Shown piece by piece: positions 24,672 through 33,615 of a stretch of 64,000 bases of DNA. How positions within the stretch are numbered: the stretch's first letter is position 1; every line of letters starts with the position of its first letter. Under the pieces are notes generated by a model that worked only from the letters and a program-made list of their open reading frames with translations, ran no database searches and was not told the DNA's origin. A program made the translations under genes and the position numbers. This DNA is from Pseudomonas sp. CCC3.1 (GTDB lineage Bacteria; Pseudomonadota; Gammaproteobacteria; Pseudomonadales; Pseudomonadaceae), in contig NZ_CP133778.1 in NCBI RefSeq assembly GCF_034347405.1, positions 4,154,001 to 4,218,000 of the forward strand. The letters are read 5' to 3'.

Positions 24672-25318
24672 TGGCTCAATTTCTCGTCGGTTTTTTCCTT
24701 GGCCTTGGCAACTTCCCCTGCCCAGCCATCGATGGTCTTATCGAGGTTATTGCCGTTGCGCTGCATGGCGTCGGCGAACTGATCACGGAACAGTTTGCCA
24801 ATGTTGATGCCATTGATGATGACGTTACGCACCTTCCACTCGCCATTCACTTGGGCAAGGGTGTAGGAAACAGGGTAAACCGCGCCGTTGGCACCTTTGA
24901 CTGTCATGGGAACAGAAACGTTGCCACCGTCCGATTGCTGTCTGGCGTCCCCGACACTGATGCCTTCGTTCTTGAACTCAAGCAGGGCATTGCCATAGAA
25001 CTGGATCAGGCTGCGCTTGAAGTTCTCTTGAAAACGCTGCATCTGCGCAGGCGTGGCGTTGCGCGAATATTTCACAGTCATGATGCTTTTGGAAACACCG
25101 TCAACATCGACTACCGGCCCGACAATGTTGTTCAGAGCGTCATAAAATTCGCTTGGATTGGCCTTGTACTTTTCTTTGTTGGCGGACAGGTCAGCCAGCA
25201 ATTGAGTGGTCGTGGTTTGAACGATGTCATGGGGAGACTGCCCCGGTGCAGCACTCGCCATCAGGGGCATCGCTGCCGCCAACATGATCAGCAGGCCACG
25301 GCGCAAGAGAGAAATCAT
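24668..25318 (-). CDS. mlaC: Phospholipid-binding periplasmic protein MlaC
   Basis: 216 residues with a clear signal peptide (positively charged RRG, hydrophobic 7-20, cleavage about ASA-A at residue 24). The mature Ttg2D/MlaC fold shows 'QRFQENFKRSLIQFYGNALLEF' (in two parts) and 'VPVSYTL'-type strands. It ferries phospholipid between the outer-membrane MlaA complex and MlaFEDB. Confidence 0.95.
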   Translation of the reverse strand: MISLLRRGLLIMLAAAMPLMASAAPGQSPHDIVQTTTTQLLADLSANKEKYKANPSEFYDALNNIVGPVVDVDGVSKSIMTVKYSRNATPAQMQRFQENFKRSLIQFYGNALLEFKNEGISVGDARQQSDGGNVSVPMTVKGANGAVYPVSYTLAQVNGEWKVRNVIINGINIGKLFRDQFADAMQRNGNNLDKTIDGWAGEVAKAKEKTDEKLSQ

Positions 25319-25329
25319 CTAAAAGCTCC

Positions 25330-25797
25330 TTATTTGGCTTCTTTGCTAACGGTATTCATCAGGAATTTTCCGATCAGGTCTTCAAGGACCAGCGACGACT
25401 GAGTGTCGTGAATGGTTCCGCCATCCTTGAGTACAGCGTCTTCACCGCCCACGCTAATACCGATGTACTTCTCGCCCAACAGGCCAGCGGTGAGAATAGA
25501 CGCTGTCGAGTCGGTCGGCAGGTTATCCACTTTCTTTTCCAGTTGCAGGGTGACACGGGCCGTGAAGTTGTCACGGTCCAGATCAATCGCAGTGACCTTG
25601 CCAATGGTCACGCCCGCCATTGTGACTTTGGCGCGCACGGTCAGACCGGCAATGTTGTCAAAGTAGGCATATAGCTTGTAGGTGTCTGTACTGGCCGTCG
25701 GCGACAGTCCACTGACTCGCAGGGCAAGTAACAGTAAAGCCAGGATGCCAGCCAGCAGGAACAGGCCGACACCGATTTCCATGGTGCGGTTTTGCAT
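25330..25797 (-). CDS. mlaD: MCE-domain lipid-binding protein MlaD
   Basis: 155 residues: an N-terminal transmembrane helix (about 7-27, after 'MQNRTMEIGVG') and one MCE domain ('AYFDNIAGLTVRAKVTMAGVTIG', 'GLLGEKYIGI'). Forms the hexameric periplasmic ring on MlaE. It overlaps the mlaE stop by one base. Confidence 0.96.
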   Translation of the reverse strand: MQNRTMEIGVGLFLLAGILALLLLALRVSGLSPTASTDTYKLYAYFDNIAGLTVRAKVTMAGVTIGKVTAIDLDRDNFTARVTLQLEKKVDNLPTDSTASILTAGLLGEKYIGISVGGEDAVLKDGGTIHDTQSSLVLEDLIGKFLMNTVSKEAK

Positions 25798-26594
25798 CAG
25801 AAATCTCCAAACATCAAGGCGGTCAAAATAAAGTCCAGCCCGAGGACTGCCAGAGAGGCATACACCACGGTCTTGGTAGTGGCACGGCTGATCCCCTCTG
25901 ATGTGGGCTCGCAGTCATAACCTTGAAACACAGCAATCCAGGTCACTACAAAGGCAAACACGATGCTTTTGATGATCCCGTTAATCACGTCACCACTGAA
26001 GGTCACGCTGTTTTGCATATTGGCCCAGTAAGAACCGTCGTAGACGCCCAGCCAGTCTACCGCCACCCACGAACCGCCCCAGATGCCGACCACACTGAAA
26101 ATCATCGCCAGCAGCGGCAGGGAAATGAATCCGGCCCACAAACGCGGCGCAATGATGTACTTGAGCGGATCGACGCCAATCATTTCCAGGCTGGACAATT
26201 GTTCGGTGGATTTCATGTTGCCGATTTCAGCGGTCAATGCAGACCCGGCGCGCCCCGCGAACAATAGAGCGGTCACAACCGGCCCCAGTTCCCGCAGCAG
26301 GGTCAGAGCAACCATTTGTCCGACGGCCTGTTCGGAGCCATAGCTGGACAAGATACTGAAGCCTTGCAGCGCCAGCACCATGCCGATGAACACCCCTGAC
26401 ACGACGATAATCACCAGCGACATGACACCGACAGAATGCAGTTGCTTGAGCAGCAGCCCAAAGCCACCGCCAATGCCGCCACGCCCCAGCAATGCGTGAA
26501 ACAGGAAGATCGTCGAACGCCCCAGCACCGAGACCATGTCGATCCCGGCTCGGCCGAACAATCCGACACGATCAATAATTGATTTTTTGGGCAT
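25797..26594 (-). CDS. mlaE: ABC transporter permease MlaE
   Basis: 265 residues, a membrane protein with 5 or more hydrophobic segments and the MlaE/YrbE signatures 'LRELGPVVTALLFAGRAGSALTAEIG' (read in parts), 'EQLSSLEMIGVDPLKYI' and 'GYDCEPTSEGIS'. Inner-membrane core of the phospholipid transporter. I prefer ATG 26594 to the adjacent TTG; it overlaps the mlaF stop. Confidence 0.96.
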   Translation of the reverse strand: MPKKSIIDRVGLFGRAGIDMVSVLGRSTIFLFHALLGRGGIGGGFGLLLKQLHSVGVMSLVIIVVSGVFIGMVLALQGFSILSSYGSEQAVGQMVALTLLRELGPVVTALLFAGRAGSALTAEIGNMKSTEQLSSLEMIGVDPLKYIIAPRLWAGFISLPLLAMIFSVVGIWGGSWVAVDWLGVYDGSYWANMQNSVTFSGDVINGIIKSIVFAFVVTWIAVFQGYDCEPTSEGISRATTKTVVYASLAVLGLDFILTALMFGDF

Positions 26595-27403
26595 CAACGC
26601 TTCCCCAGAAGATCGGTTCGGTAGTCTGACGCCGGAAAATGGAACGGAACCGGGCCATCCGGATCGCCGTTCATGAACTGACGTATGCGCGGATTATCGG
26701 CATTCATCAGCTCTTCTGGCGTGCCCTGCCCCAACACCTGACCATCACCGACGACATATAAATAGTCGGAAATACTCGCTGTTTCAGCCAAGTCGTGGGA
26801 AACCACGATGCTGGTGATGCCCAACGCGTCGTTGAGCAGGCGGATCAGCCGCACCAGCACCCCCATGGCAATGGGATCTTGCCCTACAAAGGGCTCGTCA
26901 TACATCAGGATTTGCGGGTCCATGGCAATCGCCCGCGCCAACGCCACACGACGCTTCATGCCCCCCGACAGCTCATCGGGCATCAGGTTGATTGCCCCAC
27001 GCAGCCCCACCGCCTGCAATTTGAGCAGAACGATGTCGCGAATCATCTCTTCGGGCAGTTGAGTGTGAACGCGCAGCGGGAACGCTACGTTTTCGAACAC
27101 GTCCAGGTCGGTGAACAGGGCTCCGCTCTGAAATAACACACCCATGTGCTTGCGAGCATCGAACAGATCACTGCGCGACAACGTCGGCAGATTCTGACCG
27201 TTGACCCACACTTCGCCGTTGCTGGGACGCAGTTGCATTCCCATCAAGCGTAAAAGGGTTGTCTTGCCGCAGCCGGACGGGCCCATGATTCCCGTGACTT
27301 TGCCACGCGGAATTCGAATATCGACATTATTGAAGATGCTGCGCGTACCGCGCTTGAAGGAAACCCCCTTCAGCTCGACCGCGTAGGCGTTATCGGCGCT
27401 CAT
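26594..27403 (-). CDS. mlaF: ABC transporter ATP-binding protein MlaF
   Basis: 269 residues: Walker A GPSGCGKTT (about 41-49), ABC signature LSGGMKRRVALARA, Walker B 'ILMYDEPFVGQDP' and the switch histidine in VSHD. It powers phospholipid transport together with MlaE, D, C and B. First gene of the operon, divergent from kdsD. Confidence 0.97.
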   Translation of the reverse strand: MSADNAYAVELKGVSFKRGTRSIFNNVDIRIPRGKVTGIMGPSGCGKTTLLRLMGMQLRPSNGEVWVNGQNLPTLSRSDLFDARKHMGVLFQSGALFTDLDVFENVAFPLRVHTQLPEEMIRDIVLLKLQAVGLRGAINLMPDELSGGMKRRVALARAIAMDPQILMYDEPFVGQDPIAMGVLVRLIRLLNDALGITSIVVSHDLAETASISDYLYVVGDGQVLGQGTPEELMNADNPRIRQFMNGDPDGPVPFHFPASDYRTDLLGKR

Positions 27404-27498
27404 CTAAACTCCTTGCGATACAGCTTCTGCCTCTCACCTGGACACCAAGCTTCTGATTAGGAAGCACGCGTTCCCTGGGCGGGCCGAACTGGCGGCGA

Positions 27499-27528
27499 AC
27501 TATACCACTGCTAATACGGACCGCCCAA
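27499..27528 (-). promoter_or_regulatory. Candidate mla operon promoter
   Basis: On the minus strand TTGGGC (27528-27523), an 18-bp spacer and TATAGT (27504-27499) lie about 95 bp before the mlaF ATG. Confidence 0.4.
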
Positions 27529-27657
27529 GGCCGAAGGAGTGCCCTCTCAGGTTACGGACCGTTAAATAAAGTCGATTTATCCACAAGTCCAACAGTACCT
27601 TGTTACCTGAAGCAACAAAGCACGACGATCAAACGTGAGGGAATTGCGCATAACCGC

Positions 27658-27663
27658 TATAAT
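27658..27663 (+). promoter_or_regulatory. Candidate kdsD -10 (TATAAT)
   Basis: A perfect TATAAT lies 34 bp before the kdsD ATG; transcription would start about 27670. No good -35 is seen at 16-18 bp upstream, so it may need an activator. Confidence 0.45.
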
Positions 27664-27696
27664 CGCTGCCTTTTCTCAGGCTACCCGACCTTAAAC

Positions 27697-28671
27697 ATGA
27701 GCCAATCCAGCGACTTGATTCAATCTGCCCAACGCACCATCCGCCTCGAACTGGAAGCCGTAGAAGGTTTGCTGGCCCATATCGACGCTGATTTCGTACG
27801 CGCTTGCGAGATGATTCTGGCAAGCAAGGGCCGAGTAGTCGTGGTCGGCATGGGCAAATCGGGGCATGTAGGCAACAAGATTGCCGCCACCCTGGCCAGC
27901 ACCGGCACCACGGCCTTTTTTGTTCATCCCGCTGAAGCCAGCCATGGTGACATGGGCATGATCACTCGCGATGACATCATCCTCGCCCTGTCCAATTCTG
28001 GGACAACGACTGAAATCGTCACCCTGCTGCCACTGATCAAACGCCTGGGTATTAAACTGATCAGCGTCACCGGCAACCCGAACTCGACACTGGCAAAAGC
28101 CGCCGAAGTGAACCTCAATGTTCATGTCGACCACGAGGCCTGCCCGCTGAACCTGGCACCGACCTCCTCTACCACCGCCGCTCTGGTCATGGGCGATGCC
28201 TTGGCCGTGGCGCTGCTGGACGCTCGCGGCTTTACCGCTGAAGACTTTGCCTTCTCGCACCCAGGTGGCGCCCTGGGCCGCCGCCTGCTGCTGAAGGTCG
28301 AGAACGTCATGCATTCGGGCGATGAACTGCCGAAAGTGGTGCGCGGCACCTCGCTTAAAGAAGCCTTGATGGAAATGACCCACAAAAGTCTGGGCATGAC
28401 GGTCATCGTCGAAGAAGACGGTCGACTGGCCGGGATCTTTACTGACGGCGACTTGCGCCGCACCCTGGACCGCGAAATTGACATCCGCAATGCAACCATT
28501 GATTCAGTCATGACACCGCATGGCAAAACGGCTCGGGCCGAAATGCTTGCGGCCGAAGCCTTGAAAATCATGGAAGACCACAAAATCAGCGCGCTGGTGG
28601 TTGTCGACAAGGAAGACCGTCCGGTCGGCGCCTTGAACATGCACGACTTGCTGCGCGCAGGAGTAATGTAA
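27697..28671 (+). CDS. kdsD: Arabinose-5-phosphate isomerase
   Basis: 324 residues: a SIS sugar-isomerase domain (about 35-170: 'GMGKSGHVGNKIAATLASTG', 'SNSGTTTEIV', 'SSTTAALVMGDALAVALL' read in parts) followed by two CBS domains (about 205-320). It makes arabinose 5-phosphate from ribulose 5-phosphate for Kdo synthesis. The stop overlaps the kdsC start by one base. First gene of the kdsD-kdsC-lptC-lptA-lptB set. Confidence 0.97.
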   Translation: MSQSSDLIQSAQRTIRLELEAVEGLLAHIDADFVRACEMILASKGRVVVVGMGKSGHVGNKIAATLASTGTTAFFVHPAEASHGDMGMITRDDIILALSNSGTTTEIVTLLPLIKRLGIKLISVTGNPNSTLAKAAEVNLNVHVDHEACPLNLAPTSSTTAALVMGDALAVALLDARGFTAEDFAFSHPGGALGRRLLLKVENVMHSGDELPKVVRGTSLKEALMEMTHKSLGMTVIVEEDGRLAGIFTDGDLRRTLDREIDIRNATIDSVMTPHGKTARAEMLAAEALKIMEDHKISALVVVDKEDRPVGALNMHDLLRAGVM

Positions 28672-29195
28672 TGACCAGCGAACTGCTTAAACGCGGCAAA
28701 GGCATCAAACTCGCGATCTTCGACGTCGACGGCGTTCTGACCGACGGCCGCCTGTACTTCCTCGAAGACGGCAGCGAATTCAAGACCTTTAACACCCTCG
28801 ACGGCCAAGGCATCAAGATGCTGATGGCTGCTGGCGTGCAAACGGCAATCATCAGCGGTCGCAAGACCCCGGTGGTCGAGCGCCGCGCGCAAAACCTGGG
28901 TATCCCGCACCTTTATCAGGGCCGTGAAGATAAATTGGTGGTTTTGGACGAGCTTCTCGGCCAACTCGGCCTAAGCTATGAACAGGTCGCCTATTTGGGC
29001 GATGACCTGCCCGACTTGCCGGTTATTCGCCGGGTCGGCCTGGGCATGGCGGTTGCCAATGCTGCCAGCTTTGTTCGCGAGCACGCCCATGGCGTCACCC
29101 AGGCACGCGGCGGAGAAGGTGCTGCCCGCGAGTTTTGCGAGCTCATCCTGCGCGCCCAAGGCTGCCTGGATGCAGCCCACGCCGCCTACTTATAG
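28671..29195 (+). CDS. kdsC: 3-deoxy-D-manno-octulosonate 8-phosphate phosphatase
   Basis: 174-residue HAD-superfamily tetrameric phosphatase: the nucleophile motif DVDGVLTDG (about 18-26), 'IISGRKTPVVERRA' and the Mg-binding 'YLGDDLPDLPV'. It removes phosphate from Kdo 8-phosphate, downstream of KdsD. Tightly packed between kdsD and lptC. Confidence 0.97.
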   Translation: MTSELLKRGKGIKLAIFDVDGVLTDGRLYFLEDGSEFKTFNTLDGQGIKMLMAAGVQTAIISGRKTPVVERRAQNLGIPHLYQGREDKLVVLDELLGQLGLSYEQVAYLGDDLPDLPVIRRVGLGMAVANAASFVREHAHGVTQARGGEGAAREFCELILRAQGCLDAAHAAYL

Positions 29196-29203
29196 AGCTT
29201 TCC

Positions 29204-29776
29204 ATGCTGAGTAAAAAAATTCGTAACATTCTGTTATTCACAGTCATTGCCGCGCTTTTCGCGGCAGTAGGCTACTGGAATATCAGCCCTGAGCGTTTTC
29301 TCGACCAGCCGACAGCGGCCGTCGACGAAACCGCTATCGACTATTACGCAACCAATGCGCATAGCCTGCAGTATTTGCCGGACGGCAAGCTGCAATATGA
29401 AATGACATCAGACAAGGTCGAACATTTGAAGGCTTCTGAAGTCACATTGTTGACCAAGCCTGACCTGCAAATGTATCGCGGCACGCCCTACCCTTGGCAC
29501 GTGCAGAGCGAGCGCGGCGAAGTCAATCCGGACGGCAGCCAGGTCGAACTGATCGATTCTGTGCGCGTTGCCCGTACAGACGAAAAAAATCGCACTACGA
29601 TTATTACCAGTACCCGCATGACTGTATTCCCGCAGAAGCAATATGCGCAGACCGACCGAGACGTTAGAATCGACGGCGCTGGTGGTGTGACGACTGGCAA
29701 GGGAATGAAAGCATATTTGAAAGACGGCAGGATGGACCTGCTGTCCAACGTAAGAGGACAGTATGAGTCTCGTTAA
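29204..29776 (+). CDS. lptC: LPS export protein LptC
   Basis: 190 residues: an N-terminal transmembrane anchor (about 7-25) and a periplasmic beta-jellyroll ('YYATNAHSLQYLPDGKLQYEM' read in parts, 'QVELIDSVRV', 'TDRDVRIDGAGGVTTGKGM'). It links the LptBFG transporter to LptA. ATG 29204 is 8 bp after kdsC; the C-terminus overlaps the lptA start by 14 bp. Confidence 0.95.
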   Translation: MLSKKIRNILLFTVIAALFAAVGYWNISPERFLDQPTAAVDETAIDYYATNAHSLQYLPDGKLQYEMTSDKVEHLKASEVTLLTKPDLQMYRGTPYPWHVQSERGEVNPDGSQVELIDSVRVARTDEKNRTTIITSTRMTVFPQKQYAQTDRDVRIDGAGGVTTGKGMKAYLKDGRMDLLSNVRGQYESR

Positions 29777-30308
29777 AACCCTCCCTTTATTGCTCAGTCT
29801 GAGCGCAGCACTGGGAAGCGCGAGCGCCTGGGCTCTGCCGAATGACAACAAGCAGCCTATCCGTATCCAGGCCGACGAAGCCCAACTGGATGACAAGCAA
29901 GGCGTCGCGACTTACAAGGGCGATGTGATCATCACCCAAGGGTCCATGAAAATTACCGGTAACACCGTCACCATTACCCGCAATGCAGCGGGCGAAATCG
30001 ACGTGGTGACATCGGTAGGTAATCTGGCTTATTTCGAACAACTGCAAAAAGCGACTGACCCGAAACCGGTTCAGGCGTATGCCGTGACGATTCAATATCA
30101 TGCGCCGCAAAACCGCATCGTGCTGATCGACAAGGCCAAAGTCATCAATGACGGCAACACGACCGAAGGCGAGAAGATCGTCTACGACACCGTGAAACAA
30201 GTTGCCAATGCTGGCCGTGCCAATGGCACCAATGTCACCGCGCCTCGTCCACGCATTGACATGGTGATTCAGCCGAAGAAGAAAACCGACCAGCAGAAGG
30301 CCCAGTAA
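29763..30308 (+). CDS. lptA: Periplasmic LPS-transport bridge protein LptA
   Basis: 181 residues with a signal peptide (cleavage about ASAWA-L at residue 24) and an OstA-like beta-jellyroll ('IRIQADEAQLDDKQGVATYKGDV' in parts, 'GSMKITGNTVTI'). LptA oligomers carry LPS across the periplasm. The stop overlaps the lptB ATG by one base. Confidence 0.96.
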   Translation: MSLVKTLPLLLSLSAALGSASAWALPNDNKQPIRIQADEAQLDDKQGVATYKGDVIITQGSMKITGNTVTITRNAAGEIDVVTSVGNLAYFEQLQKATDPKPVQAYAVTIQYHAPQNRIVLIDKAKVINDGNTTEGEKIVYDTVKQVANAGRANGTNVTAPRPRIDMVIQPKKKTDQQKAQ

Positions 30309-31033
30309 TGGCAACTCTGAAAGCCCAGCATTTGGCTAAAAGCTACAAGAGCCGCCAAGTGGTACGTGACGTGAGCCTGTCAATCGACAGCGGGCAAATC
30401 GTTGGCTTGCTCGGCCCAAACGGCGCAGGTAAAACGACCTGTTTCTACATGATCGTCGGCCTGGTTCAGGCTGATCAAGGTCGCGTACTGATCGACGATC
30501 TGGACGTCAGCCACCAGCCTATGCATGGCCGCGCACGCGCCGGCATCGGCTACCTGCCACAAGAAGCCTCGATTTTTCGCAAGCTGTCAGTGGCCGATAA
30601 CATCATGGCGATTCTCGAAACACGCCAGGAACTCGACAAGGCCGGTCGTCGCAAAGAACTGGAAAGCCTGCTGCAGGAATTTCATATCAACCACATCCGT
30701 GACAACCTCGGCATGAGCTTGTCCGGTGGTGAGCGCCGCCGGGTAGAAATTGCCCGCGCACTGGCGACCAACCCCAAGTTCATCCTGCTCGATGAGCCGT
30801 TTGCAGGTGTTGACCCGATCTCCGTGGGCGACATCAAGCAAATTATTCACCACCTCAAAGCCAAGGGCATTGGCGTGTTGATCACCGATCACAACGTCCG
30901 TGAAACCCTCGATATTTGCGAAACGGCTTATATCGTCAACGACGGCCAACTGATCGCTGAAGGCGATGCTGAAGCGATTCTTGCCAACGATTTGGTGCGC
31001 GAAGTGTACCTGGGTCACGAGTTCCGCCTCTAA
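30308..31033 (+). CDS. lptB: LPS export ABC transporter ATP-binding protein LptB
   Basis: 241 residues: Walker A GPNGAGKTT (about 38-46), 'GYLPQEASIFRKL' Q-loop, signature LSGGERRRVEIARAL, Walker B 'ILLDEPFAGVDP' and the switch histidine in TDHNV. It drives LPS extraction by LptFG (not in this window). Last gene of the kds-lpt operon, followed by rpoN. Confidence 0.98.
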   Translation: MATLKAQHLAKSYKSRQVVRDVSLSIDSGQIVGLLGPNGAGKTTCFYMIVGLVQADQGRVLIDDLDVSHQPMHGRARAGIGYLPQEASIFRKLSVADNIMAILETRQELDKAGRRKELESLLQEFHINHIRDNLGMSLSGGERRRVEIARALATNPKFILLDEPFAGVDPISVGDIKQIIHHLKAKGIGVLITDHNVRETLDICETAYIVNDGQLIAEGDAEAILANDLVREVYLGHEFRL

Positions 31034-31172
31034 ACCCACGCGGGGGCGGGCCCTGAAGCATTGAGCAATCGCATGCATTGCCATGTCTTTCAGGGACCGC
31101 TCTCACGCCGTTATCGGCCTTAGCACAAACTTATTAAAAATGCCCCCTAGGCAAACGCACCGGTTACAGGCA

Positions 31173-31178
31173 TATAAT
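31173..31178 (+). promoter_or_regulatory. Candidate rpoN -10 (TATAAT)
   Basis: A perfect TATAAT lies 80 bp before the rpoN ATG in the 224-bp lptB-rpoN gap; the -35 match is poor. rpoN could also be read from lptB transcripts, since no clear terminator is seen after lptB. Confidence 0.35.
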
Positions 31179-31257
31179 TTGCTTATGTTTGGCGCTCACG
31201 CGCCCTTGTAGTGGATGGCGCCATGTGCGCCGGCGAATAAGGTGTTAAGCCCCTGCC

Positions 31258-32751
31258 ATGAAACCATCGCTAGTCCTGAGAATGGGCCAGCAGCTGACAA
31301 TGACACCTCAGCTGCAACAAGCCATCCGTCTGCTCCAATTGTCGACCCTGGACCTGCAACAGGAAATCCAGGAGGCCCTGGAATCCAATCCGATGCTCGA
31401 ACGCCAGGAAGATGGCGACGACTTCGATAATGCCGATCCCATGGCCGACAACATTGAGCAAAAACCCAGCAACGACACTCCGGAACCCTCTTACCAAGAA
31501 TCCGCGCCGACCGTGGATAACCTGGAAGAAGGCGAGTGGAACGAGCGCATCCCTAACGAGCTACCTGTAGACACTGCCTGGGAAGACATCTACCAGACCA
31601 GCGCCAGCAGCCTGCCAAGCAACGATGACGACGAGTGGGACTTCACGACCCGCACCTCTGCTGGTGAAAGCCTGCAAAGCCATCTGCTGTGGCAATTGAA
31701 CCTTGCGCCGATGTCTGACACCGATCGACTGATCGGCGTAACACTCATCGACTGCATCAACAATCAGGGCTACCTCGACGAAACCCTCGAAGAGATCCTC
31801 GAAGCCTTTGATCCAGAACTGGACATCGAACTCGACGAGATCGAAGCCGTTCTGCACCGCATTCAGCAATTCGAACCGGCCGGTATTGGTGCGCGTAATC
31901 TGGGCGAGTGCCTGCTGCTGCAATTGCGCCAACTGCCCGCGAAAACACCTTGGCTGAACGAAGCCAAACGCTTGGTGACCGATTACATCGACCTGCTGGG
32001 CGCCCGCGACTACAGCCAGTTGATGCGCCGCATGAAGCTCAAGGAAGACGAGCTGCGCCAGGTCATCGAGCTGGTACAAAGCCTGAACCCGCGCCCTGGC
32101 TCACAAATCGAGTCGAGCGAAGCCGAGTACGTCGTTCCTGACGTCATCGTGCGCAAGGACAACGAGCGCTGGCTGGTGGAGTTGAACCAGGAGTCCGTGC
32201 CGCGCCTGCGGGTCAACCCGCAATACGCAGGTTTCGTGCGCCGCGCTGACACCAGCGCCGACAACACGTTCATGCGCAACCAGTTGCAAGAAGCACGCTG
32301 GTTCATCAAAAGCCTGCAGAGCCGCAATGAAACACTGATGAAAGTGGCGACCCAAATCGTCGAGCATCAGCGTGGTTTTCTGGAATATGGCGACGAGGCC
32401 ATGAAGCCGCTGGTGCTGCATGACATCGCAGAAGCAGTCGGCATGCACGAATCGACCATTTCACGGGTCACCACCCAAAAATTCATGCATACCCCGCGCG
32501 GTATTTATGAATTGAAGTACTTTTTTTCGAGCCACGTCAGCACCTCTGAAGGCGGTGAATGCTCGTCCACAGCGATCCGCGCCATCATCAAAAAACTGGT
32601 CGCAGCTGAAAATCAGAAAAAGCCGTTGAGTGACAGCAAGATCGCTGGTTTACTGGAGGCACAAGGTATTCAGGTGGCCCGTCGCACCGTCGCCAAGTAC
32701 CGCGAATCCCTCGGGATCGCGCCTTCGAGCGAGCGCAAGCGTTTGATGTAA
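31258..32751 (+). CDS. rpoN: RNA polymerase sigma-54 factor
   Basis: 497 residues: a Gln/Leu-rich region I ('LVLRMGQQLTMTPQLQQAIRLLQ' read in parts, residues 4-27), an acidic region II (about 45-115), the core-binding domain, an HTH around 380-400 ('HESTISRVTTQKFMHTPRG') and the RpoN box ARRTVAKYRE near 480-489. Directs -24/-12 promoters with AAA+ activators. Followed by hpf-ptsN-rapZ-ptsO, the classic sigma-54 operon. Confidence 0.99.
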   Translation: MKPSLVLRMGQQLTMTPQLQQAIRLLQLSTLDLQQEIQEALESNPMLERQEDGDDFDNADPMADNIEQKPSNDTPEPSYQESAPTVDNLEEGEWNERIPNELPVDTAWEDIYQTSASSLPSNDDDEWDFTTRTSAGESLQSHLLWQLNLAPMSDTDRLIGVTLIDCINNQGYLDETLEEILEAFDPELDIELDEIEAVLHRIQQFEPAGIGARNLGECLLLQLRQLPAKTPWLNEAKRLVTDYIDLLGARDYSQLMRRMKLKEDELRQVIELVQSLNPRPGSQIESSEAEYVVPDVIVRKDNERWLVELNQESVPRLRVNPQYAGFVRRADTSADNTFMRNQLQEARWFIKSLQSRNETLMKVATQIVEHQRGFLEYGDEAMKPLVLHDIAEAVGMHESTISRVTTQKFMHTPRGIYELKYFFSSHVSTSEGGECSSTAIRAIIKKLVAAENQKKPLSDSKIAGLLEAQGIQVARRTVAKYRESLGIAPSSERKRLM

Positions 32752-32771
32752 GCCACGGGCCACAGCGTTTC

Positions 32772-32797
32772 AGTGGCAGGCTGCTCAGCCTGTCACT
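32772..32797 (+). other. Stem-loop between rpoN and hpf
   Basis: AGTGGCAGGCT-GCTC-AGCCTGTCACT, a 10-11 bp stem with one G-T wobble, 20 bp after the rpoN stop and followed by only TTTAT. It may weaken read-through or protect the rpoN mRNA. Confidence 0.5.
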
Positions 32798-32827
32798 TTA
32801 TGCAATGGCAACAGAAGGAGAAACTGT

Positions 32828-33136
32828 ATGCAAGTCAACATCAGTGGACAACATCTGGACGTCACCCAAGCGCTGCGCGACTCGATCAATGACAAATTCG
32901 CACGACTGGAGCGCCACTTCGACAAAATCACCAACGTGCAGGTGATTCTTACTGTTGAAAAACTTCAACATAAAATCGAGGCTACTCTCAATATCCACGG
33001 TGGAGAGGTTGTCGGTAATGCTGTTCATGAAAACATGTATACAGCCATCGATAACCTCTACGACAAGCTTGATCGCCAACTGAAAAAGCATAAGGAAAAG
33101 ACCCAAAGCCTGCTTCAGGGCGCAACGGGTCGTTAA
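32828..33136 (+). CDS. hpf: Short ribosome hibernation-promoting factor
   Basis: 102 residues, the short HPF/YhbH type without the long-form C-terminal domain: 'MQVNISGQHLDVTQALRDSIN' opening, 'KLERHFDKI'-like helix and a Lys-rich end. Binds the 30S subunit and helps form inactive 100S ribosomes in stationary phase. AGAAGGAGAAACTGT before the ATG is a strong ribosome site. Confidence 0.95.
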   Translation: MQVNISGQHLDVTQALRDSINDKFARLERHFDKITNVQVILTVEKLQHKIEATLNIHGGEVVGNAVHENMYTAIDNLYDKLDRQLKKHKEKTQSLLQGATGR

Positions 33137-33148
33137 TACTCCCTACCC

Positions 33149-33613
33149 ATGATTCAACTTGAAAATATCCTGACCCCCGGCCGTTCCCTGGTGAACGCGC
33201 CGGGCGGCAGTAAAAAGAAAGCGCTCGAGCAAATTGCCAACCTGATCAGCCGCGGAGTGCCTGATCTGGAACAGCAAGATGTTTTTGAAGCGTTGATCGC
33301 CCGTGAAAAACTGGGTTCCACCGGTTTTGGTAACGGCATCGCCATCCCCCATTGCCGCCTCAAGGGCTGCAAGTCGCCTGTTAGCGCCTTGCTGCACCTG
33401 GATGCTCCCATAGATTTCGACGCCATCGATGGCGCGCCGGTCGACCTGCTCTTCGTTTTGCTGGTGCCAGAAGCGGCAACCGACGCACACCTGGAACTGC
33501 TCCGGCAGATTGCCAGCATGCTCGATCGTAAAGAAGTGCGCGACAGACTGCGCGAAGCACCTAGCAACGAATTGTTGTATCAGGTTGTTCTGGACGTACA
33601 GAACGGTCATTAA
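33149..33613 (+). CDS. ptsN: PTS IIA-like nitrogen regulatory protein
   Basis: 154 residues, EIIA(Fru)-type domain with the phosphorylated histidine in GNGIAIPHCRL (about H68). End receiver of the PTS-Ntr phosphorelay (PtsP, PtsO, PtsN) linking carbon and nitrogen state and potassium handling. 12 bp after hpf and 2 bp before rapZ. Confidence 0.97.
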   Translation: MIQLENILTPGRSLVNAPGGSKKKALEQIANLISRGVPDLEQQDVFEALIAREKLGSTGFGNGIAIPHCRLKGCKSPVSALLHLDAPIDFDAIDGAPVDLLFVLLVPEAATDAHLELLRQIASMLDRKEVRDRLREAPSNELLYQVVLDVQNGH

Positions 33614-33615
33614 TC